Part shown: positions 5,723 through 7,677 of the stretch, one piece after another
How positions within the stretch are numbered: position 1 is the stretch's first letter
Layout: the number at the start of each line of letters is the position of its first letter
Assembly: GCA_964609375.1 (NCBI GenBank)
Contig: CAZSSA010000101.1
Span: forward strand, 1 to 7,677
Source of the DNA: CAZDUS01 sp964609375
Lineage (GTDB): Bacteria; Verrucomicrobiota; Kiritimatiellia; CAIKKV01; CAITUY01
Direction: 5' to 3'
DNA length: 7,677 nucleotides
The notes under the pieces: model-generated
Databases searched by the model: none
The model's input: the letters and a program-made list of their open reading frames with translations, nothing else
Told to the model about the DNA's origin: nothing
Made by a program: the position numbers and the translations under genes

Positions 5723-6463
5723 TCAGTGAGCTTCCTCGCCCAGCGCATCCTTGATGTAAATGCCCGCCAGCATTGTAAAAATAAACGCCTGCACAAACGC
5801 AACAAAGACCTCAAACACATTCATCACCACCGCCCCGATCAACGGAACGGGCTTCAATATCCAGGCCGACCCCATCGCCATGCCGATGAACACAAACACC
5901 AGCGCATGCCCCGCCATCATATTGGCGAACAACCGCACCGCCAGCGACAGCGGCCTCGCCAGCCAACTCATCACTTCTATCGGCACCACCAGAAACGCCA
6001 TCCACCACGGCACTCCCGCCGGCAGGAAGCCCCGCAGAAATCCCAGTAGTCCCCGCTGCCGGATCGTCAGCCACACGGTCAACAGAAACACCACCAACGC
6101 CAGGGCCGCCGGCACATTCACATTCGACGTCACCGCCTTGAACAATCCGGGCACCGGCATCAACCCCAGCAAATTGGCAAACAGGATAAAAAAGAACATC
6201 GCCAGCAGGAACGGCGCCCATATCCGGCCTTCCTTGCCAATCCCCTCCAACACCACTTCCTTCTCCACAAACTCGATCAGGCCTTCCATCAGGTTCTGAT
6301 ACCCCCCCCGCGCCACCAGACTGCGCCGACGACACACCGGCAACAACACCAGCAACGTCACAAGTGCCGCCAGCCATACCAGCACCACCTCATTGGTAAT
6401 GCTCAGGTCAAAGCCCCATACGTTGAGCGGCACCAGCACCGTGGTCTCGATCTCACCTGTCAT
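5723..6463 (-). CDS. atpB: ATP synthase F0 subunit a
   Basis: Subunit a (246 residues from this start) forms the ion half-channels beside the c-ring in the inner membrane. About five or six membrane segments are visible (roughly 24-42, 83-105, 116-134, 152-170, 175-195, 206-238). The essential arginine is Arg177 in LSLAVRLFANMMAGH. His186 and Glu218 occupy the positions that are Glu219 and His245 in E. coli, the swapped pair known from mitochondria and alphaproteobacteria. Gln225 matches E. coli Gln252. Start choice is uncertain. The ATG at 6463 (MTGEIETT) resembles the family's usual short N-terminus but lacks a Shine-Dalgarno site; a GTG at 6487 would add eight residues and has GGGAGGG 15 bases upstream. 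I favour the ATG because a promoter candidate lies across the GTG. It is the first gene of the atp run; no atpI or atpZ precedes it. Confidence 0.95.
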   Translation of the reverse strand: MTGEIETTVLVPLNVWGFDLSITNEVVLVWLAALVTLLVLLPVCRRRSLVARGGYQNLMEGLIEFVEKEVVLEGIGKEGRIWAPFLLAMFFFILFANLLGLMPVPGLFKAVTSNVNVPAALALVVFLLTVWLTIRQRGLLGFLRGFLPAGVPWWMAFLVVPIEVMSWLARPLSLAVRLFANMMAGHALVFVFIGMAMGSAWILKPVPLIGAVVMNVFEVFVAFVQAFIFTMLAGIYIKDALGEEAH

Positions 6464-6471
6464 AGCCGGGT

Positions 6472-6500
6472 ATTGTGCCACGCCCACCGCCCCGTATCAA
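6472..6500 (-). promoter_or_regulatory. candidate sigma70-type promoter of the atp run
   Basis: On the minus strand TTGATA (6500-6495) and CACAAT (6477-6472) are separated by exactly 17 bases. TG stands one base before the -10, giving an extended -10 (TGG-CACAAT). Matches to consensus are 5 of 6 and 4 of 6. Transcription would begin near 6465-6464, one or two bases before the atpB ATG at 6463, so the message would be leaderless or nearly so. The call rests on pattern and spacing only. Confidence 0.4.
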
Positions 6501-6525
6501 GCCCTCCCGCAGCCCTCGTCGCGTA

Positions 6526-6545
6526 GTTTTCAAAACGGGAATTCC
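6526..6545. repeat. two adjacent short palindromes upstream of atpB
   Basis: GTTTTCAAAAC (6526-6536) is a 5-bp inverted repeat around one base, and GGAATTCC (6538-6545) is an 8-base perfect palindrome one base further on. They lie about 25 to 50 bases upstream of the promoter candidate's -35, a plausible place for a regulator. Short palindromes also occur by chance. Confidence 0.25.
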
Positions 6546-6608
6546 TACTTGGGACGATTAGTAAAGAGGAGTATGGGCATGGTTTCGGGTTTGGGTGGGG
6601 CGGCAAGA

Positions 6609-6662
6609 ACGGAGTGATGGCCGGGAGGGATTTCCAGGCGGACGGAGTGAGTGCCGAGGGGG
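6609..6662. repeat. imperfect 21-nt direct repeats, 33-base period
   Basis: The plus-strand segment starting ACGGAGTGA at 6609 (to 6629) recurs at 6642 (to 6662). The first 9 bases are identical and 17 of 21 match overall. The repeats lie 145-200 bases upstream of the atpB ATG. They could be a two-copy minisatellite or paired binding sites (33 bases is about three helical turns). Confidence 0.45.
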
Positions 6663-6671
6663 ATCGGACTC
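6649..6671. repeat. hairpin overlapping the second direct repeat
   Basis: GAGT (6649-6652) pairs with ACTC (6668-6671) and CCGA (6654-6657) pairs with TCGG (6664-6667), with one bulged G and a six-base loop of GGGGGA. The stem is G-C rich, but no T-run follows on either strand, so it is at best a weak terminator for the minus-strand membrane-protein gene, about 90 bases past its stop. Confidence 0.35.
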
Positions 6672-6763
6672 GTTTGTCAACCCCTCCTCAGCAAAAATGC
6701 AACTTGGCTCGCCCCGGGAAACAAGGAAAGCTTTTTAGCCTCACCGCGATCAATATCAACCCC

Positions 6764-7591
6764 TTACGCCCCCTGCTGCCCCTGCTTCAGGTCCTCGTAG
6801 AACCGGGCTGAACTGGTCATCATATAGGGCTGAAGCCACAAGAAACCAATCCCTAACGTCAAAACACATAGCAACGCCCACCCGAAGAAACGCCATTGCA
6901 GACAGAAATACTTCCACTTGTTCCCCATCATCATCTTCTTGCTCCGCGTAATGGCATCCAAAGCCCCCACGGTCGGATCATCCCGCAGAATAAAGAAGGT
7001 CATCGAATAAGCGATGGCCGCAATAATGCCGGGAACAATGAAAAGCAATGTCCACAACAATGTAAAAAGCAACATCAACAAATAGGCGCCCAACGCCGTT
7101 GCGAACCGTTTGAACCCGTCAAACAGCATCCCGAACTCCGCCCCTTCCGACCGGGCAATCGTCAGAAACACCGTCGCTATTCCCAACGCCAAGGGGCCGC
7201 CAATCACCAGGGAGATCAGGATCCCCAGTATTGGAATAAACTGCGCCACCATGCTGATAATGCCGCCGACCACCACCACTCCCACGGCCAATCCCCAGTT
7301 GCCACTCAGGCAATCCCGCGCCTGGGTCATCAAATCGCGATTAGCCGTCCGGCTGACAAATGTCGCCGCGTCGGACCATTCCACCATGGGCGGCGGCTCC
7401 GTAACGCCCGGAATTCCTTCGCGTCGGATTCCAAGCCCCGGCACCGTCGAGGCCTTGACCCATTGGGTCCCCATGCTGGCATTCCACACCAAGTCGTCAG
7501 GCTTGACCTTGCCATCGCGCACCAAGGCCTCCATCACATCCTGCTCCACCGGCCCAACCTGCTGTCCATTTACGGCGTAATACCATTGCAT
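6764..7591 (-). CDS. membrane protein with N-terminal GYF_2 domain and DUF975-like membrane domain
   Basis: A 275-residue protein of unknown function. Residues 1-50 are a GYF_2-type domain (WYYAVNGQQVGPVEQ at 3-17, LVWNASMGTQWVKAS at 35-49), a small fold thought to bind peptides. A linker (51-85) with EPPPMVEW leads to a hydrophobic part of about 190 residues with membrane segments near 99-116, 118-145, 163-198 and 233-256. Its motifs, GNWG (97-100), GGPLALGIATVFL (131-143), LFDGFKRF (156-163), VPGIIAAIAYSM (186-197), GALDAITRSKKMM (209-221) and LTLGIGFLWLQPYM (244-257), match my memory of DUF975 (COG5523) integral membrane proteins. The start at 7591 is chosen because GGAGA lies 7 bases upstream and the GYF domain begins at once. 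An upstream in-frame start at 7663 adds 24 residues that only mimic a signal sequence. It is 300 bases from atpB and probably a separate transcription unit. Confidence 0.88.
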   Translation of the reverse strand: MQWYYAVNGQQVGPVEQDVMEALVRDGKVKPDDLVWNASMGTQWVKASTVPGLGIRREGIPGVTEPPPMVEWSDAATFVSRTANRDLMTQARDCLSGNWGLAVGVVVVGGIISMVAQFIPILGILISLVIGGPLALGIATVFLTIARSEGAEFGMLFDGFKRFATALGAYLLMLLFTLLWTLLFIVPGIIAAIAYSMTFFILRDDPTVGALDAITRSKKMMMGNKWKYFCLQWRFFGWALLCVLTLGIGFLWLQPYMMTSSARFYEDLKQGQQGA

Positions 7592-7677
7592 GTTATTTTC
7601 TCCATTTAAGGGGTTGTCGGTAAAGTTACCCGAGGCAAAAATCAAAGCAATACAAATCAGCAATCAAATCAACCGCT
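7592..7677. other. A+T-richer 5' region of the membrane-protein gene
   Basis: This segment is visibly richer in A+T than the rest and carries several TTGATT-like motifs on the minus strand (7672-7662 and near 7645), which suits a promoter region. I could not pair any of them with a -10 hexamer at 16-18 bases, so no promoter is called. Confidence 0.35.
7599..7603 (-). promoter_or_regulatory. ribosome binding site deciding the GYF_2 protein start
   Basis: GGAGA on the minus strand lies 7 bases before the ATG at 7591. It supports the 275-residue form starting directly with the GYF_2 domain rather than the longer frame from 7663. Confidence 0.7.

Larger units (their letters stand above)
6464..6763. 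other. intergenic region upstream of atpB
   Basis: These 300 bases between the membrane-protein gene and atpB hold no convincing gene. They contain the atpB promoter candidate, two short palindromes, a pair of 21-nt direct repeats, a hairpin, and a G-rich plus-strand run with G3 or longer tracts at 6575, 6587, 6593 and 6597 (first loop 9 nt, so only a weak quadruplex candidate). No intrinsic terminator with a T-run was found for the membrane-protein gene. Confidence 0.6.

Noticed and set aside
4806..6299. Plus-strand open frames opposite atpH, atpF, atpE and atpB
   Set aside because: They are composition-driven frames opposite well-identified ATP synthase genes, with no credible ribosome sites or motifs.
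6575..6600. Plus-strand G-rich run upstream of atpB as a G-quadruplex
   Set aside because: It has four G-tracts, but the first loop is 9 bases, outside the usual limit, and it is on the non-transcribed side for atpB. It is much weaker than the motif at 592-615.
6675..6680. Perfect TTGACA on the minus strand as a -35 element
   Set aside because: No -10-like hexamer lies 16-18 bases downstream; the sequence there is TCGGCA within the hairpin.
6572..6811. Two short plus-strand frames (14 and about 65 codons) joined by a TGATG overlap and divergent from atpB
   Set aside because: The AGGAG lies too close to the first ATG, the second frame runs antisense into the membrane-protein gene, and neither peptide has recognisable features.
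7592..7663. N-terminal extension of the GYF_2 protein resembling a signal peptide
   Set aside because: The GYF_2 domain should be cytoplasmic and starts right at the ATG at 7591, which has its own GGAGA site. The extension is probably untranslated leader.
1..7677. CRISPR array, insertion sequence, tRNA/rRNA, toxin-antitoxin or defence genes
   Set aside because: I read for direct-repeat/spacer spacing, terminal inverted repeats, cloverleaf-like elements and transposase motifs and saw none. The window is housekeeping in content.

Overview
The window is a dense stretch of bacterial chromosome, roughly 60% G+C by eye, with every convincing gene on the minus strand. Read in the direction of transcription (high to low coordinates) the order is: a GYF_2 + DUF975-like membrane protein; a ~300-base intergenic region; atpB, atpE, atpF and atpH (F0 subunits a, c, b and the stalk subunit delta); a large Prc-type periplasmic protease; dapF (diaminopimelate epimerase); xthA (exonuclease III / AP endonuclease); a small lipoprotein; and perhaps the first codons of another gene at the left edge.

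The organism looks like a Gram-negative bacterium that makes diaminopimelate: it has a lipobox lipoprotein, a periplasmic Prc-like protease and dapF. The GYF_2 fusion and the dispersed G-rich heptad repeats make me lean weakly towards the PVC group (Verrucomicrobiota, Kiritimatiellota or Lentisphaerota). That is inference and no gene here proves it.

From atpB to xthA the genes are packed with gaps of 13 nt or less or overlap: atpB-13 nt-atpE-1 nt-atpF, a 20-nt overlap into atpH, an ATGA overlap into prc, a 41-nt overlap into dapF, then 7 nt to xthA and 62 nt to the lipoprotein. This looks like one polycistronic unit, with a candidate promoter just before atpB (TTGATA-17-CACAAT) placed so close to the atpB ATG that the mRNA could be leaderless.

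The main surprise is the gene order. After atpH one expects atpA-atpG-atpD-atpC. Here the F1 genes are absent, and translation passes directly by an ATGA overlap into a Prc protease and then to lysine/peptidoglycan and DNA-repair genes. The ATP synthase operon is therefore split between delta and alpha. The proteins themselves look intact, and the a and c subunits carry the residues expected for a proton-driven rotor.

Non-coding points of interest are G-rich heptad repeats (TTCAGGG/TTCGGGG on the minus strand) on both sides of the lipoprotein gene, one of which fits a G-quadruplex pattern in its 5' leader; a bulged hairpin downstream of the lipoprotein gene; and a pair of 21-nt direct repeats plus a hairpin in the atpB upstream region. 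I saw no tRNA, rRNA, CRISPR array, insertion sequence or defence system.
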